Source: Candidatus Methanogaster sp. UBA203
Lineage (GTDB): Archaea; Halobacteriota; Methanosarcinia; Methanosarcinales; Methanogasteraceae
Direction of reading: 5' to 3'
Assembly: GCA_002503595.1 (NCBI GenBank)
Contig: DASC01000166.1
Span: 1 to 6,971 of the forward strand
DNA length: 6,971 nt
The notes below the pieces were generated by a model. It saw only the letters and a program-made list of their open reading frames with translations. It did not search any database and was not told the DNA's origin. Of the stretch, positions 6,291 to 6,971 are shown piece after piece. The position numbers and the translations under genes are program-made. How positions within the stretch are numbered: position 1 is the first letter of the stretch; the number at the start of each line of letters is the position of its first letter.

Positions 6291-6497
6291 TCAGATGCTC
6301 AGCACTTCAACCGGCACCGGCGTGTCTTTAGCTATCAGCACATTCAACTTCTCAAAACCTATTACCCTTCCATTTCTGTCCTTTTTCAAAATAACATCCT
6401 CTCCAGTCTCCTCCGATACCCACTCCTTCTCCGGATCGTCGAACCAGACGTCAAGTGTATTTGTGAGTCTGTTGAATACGACACTTATCTTCTCCAT
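6291..6497 (-). CDS. DUF2283 family protein, putative antitoxin
   Basis: This 68-aa protein shows the DUF2283 pattern: N-terminal TNTLDVWFDDPE, then VSEETGEDVILKKDRNGRVIGFEKLN, with the EETG, K-D-x-x-G and I-G-F-E landmarks. ATG 6497 is chosen over an upstream in-frame start at 6575 because AGGAGG (6508-6513 on the minus strand) lies 10 nt before it and the domain begins at once. The gene overlaps the preceding PBECR2-like gene by 13 nt, so the two are translationally coupled. Small DUF2283 proteins commonly follow a putative toxin, and an antitoxin role is a family-context inference, not shown here. Confidence 0.82.
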   Translation of the reverse strand: MEKISVVFNRLTNTLDVWFDDPEKEWVSEETGEDVILKKDRNGRVIGFEKLNVLIAKDTPVPVEVLSI

Positions 6498-6805
6498 ATT
6501 TCCTGTCCCTCCTTTATTCGATGGGTAATGTATGTAGTGATCACGAATCCTTCTGCGCGATTCACGACCACGCATAGATGGTATTGTTTACCACCATAAA
6601 TAATCTGGCGGTAGAACAGGTAAACGTTTTCATCCGTCCTGCTCCGGCGAATGCTTTCCGGATATTTCAAAGTCTCGACGACGTTCTCTTCTTTATTTCG
6701 CATATATGGGTGTTTTACTGTTGTGATGTAATTCCAGTACCCTTCAGAAACAGAGATGGTCATGTTCAGTGGGGTTCCTACCTCAAATTTGATGCTTTCG
6801 TTCAT
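6485..6805 (-). CDS. PBECR2-like (BECR-fold) putative RNase toxin
   Basis: From ATG 6805 this gives 106 aa: FEVGTPLNMTISVSEGYWNY, then ITTVKHPYMRNKEENVVETL, YPESIRRSRTDENVYLFYR, HLCVVVNRAEGFVITTYIT and a C-terminal IKEGQEIW. The order 'W-x-x-I...KHP, E-x-V-x-E-T-L-x-x-P, I-R-R-S, V-Y-L-F-Y-R, C-V-V-V, G-F-V-I-T-x-Y-x-T' fits the compact nuclease-fold proteins (PBECR2-like) often paired with DUF2283. This is motif recognition, not a search. The frame stays open upstream of the ATG, and the stretch just before it (FKDIAISLDFPIVPGRGKK, from about 6862) looks protein-like and may belong to the family's N-terminus. No start codon precedes that stretch before the palindromic element at 6867, so the true 5' end may have been altered. 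The Shine-Dalgarno at ATG 6805 is weak. Confidence 0.65.
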   Translation of the reverse strand: MNESIKFEVGTPLNMTISVSEGYWNYITTVKHPYMRNKEENVVETLKYPESIRRSRTDENVYLFYRQIIYGGKQYHLCVVVNRAEGFVITTYITHRIKEGQEIWRR

Positions 6806-6866
6806 CTTCTTACCCCGCCCCGGTACAATCGGAAAATCCAGTGAAATCGCTATATCCTTAAATTTT

Positions 6867-6951
6867 ACCGCAGAGCACTCGGAGAACGCAGAGGCATCAG
6901 AAAACCAAAGCGAAGATTGAAACGATCTTAAAACTCTGCGCCCTCCGCGGT
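6867..6951. repeat. Imperfect palindromic dispersed-type repeat element, about 85 nt
   Basis: The left end begins ACCGCAGAG and continues to CGCAGAG at 6887-6893. Read on the opposite strand from its right end, the element begins ACCGCGGAG followed by GG and CGCAGAG (6934-6951). The arms therefore match as ACCGC-R-GAG plus CGCAGAG, with a longer insertion in the left arm. Such ACCGC-GAG-CGCAGAG palindromes resemble the small non-coding dispersed repeats seen in several archaeal and cyanobacterial genomes. The centre holds a degenerate CRISPR-like repeat. Confidence 0.5.
6887..6923 (+). repeat. Degenerate CRISPR-like repeat, inverted relative to the array
   Basis: On the plus strand GCATCAGAAAACC (6894-6906) and GATTGAAAC (6915-6923) are exact matches to the crRNA-sense repeat of the array at 5807-5988. 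They are separated by 8 nt instead of 7, and CGCA at the 5' side also agrees. The central bases (AAAGCGAA) are closer to those of the degenerate terminal repeat (AGAGCGG) than to the two perfect copies (CAGCAGG). It points rightwards, opposite to the array. No second copy is visible in the remaining 48 nt of the window. Confidence 0.55.
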
Positions 6952-6971
6952 GATAAATCACTGGATGTTCA

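Overview
The window looks archaeal, most likely a euryarchaeote of the methanogen or ANME type (Methanosarcinales or Methanomicrobia-like). The evidence is a PurP-family ATP-grasp enzyme of the archaeal formate-dependent purine pathway, TATA-like AT-rich promoters mixed with Shine-Dalgarno sites, and a CRISPR repeat whose crRNA-sense end is ATTGAAAC. The exact lineage is an inference.

Layout. Positions 2-961 (+) hold a 5'-truncated PurP paralogue. Positions 976-1992 (+) hold an unrecognised 338-aa protein with a HEPN-like C-terminal half. An AT-rich gap with TATA-like boxes leads to a minimal nucleotidyltransferase (MNT, 2257-2526 +) and a RadC-family JAB-domain protein (2547-3209 +). Convergent with these, on the minus strand, is a toxin-antitoxin pair: an intact antitoxin-like gene (3619-3903) followed by a TumE/DUF6516-like toxin (3284-3631) whose frame contains an internal amber codon. 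Positions 4076-5752 (-) hold an intact UbiB/ABC1-type atypical kinase with two C-terminal membrane segments.

The right-hand 1.2 kb reads like a decayed defence locus. A three-repeat, leaderless CRISPR array (5807-5988, crRNA sense on the minus strand) directly abuts a start-less, truncated fragment resembling the N-terminal domain of a Cas6 endonuclease (6009-6254 -). Upstream of this on the minus strand is an overlapping pair, a PBECR2-like putative toxin (6485-6805) and a DUF2283 protein (6291-6497). At the right edge a small imperfect palindromic element (6867-6951) carries an inverted, degenerate copy of the CRISPR repeat.

How the parts fit. PurP and UbiB look like ordinary chromosomal genes (purine synthesis; isoprenoid lipid or quinone-like metabolism). 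Between and beside them lie three toxin-antitoxin-like modules: MNT with no HEPN partner, TumE-like with a nonsense codon, and PBECR2/DUF2283. With these are RadC, a possible HEPN protein and CRISPR/cas6 remnants. The region is best read as an accessory or defence island in which several modules have been partly inactivated. I found no convincing complete new system. The most notable observations are the amber-interrupted toxin, the cas6 fragment hidden next to the array, and the inverted CRISPR-like repeat inside the palindromic element.
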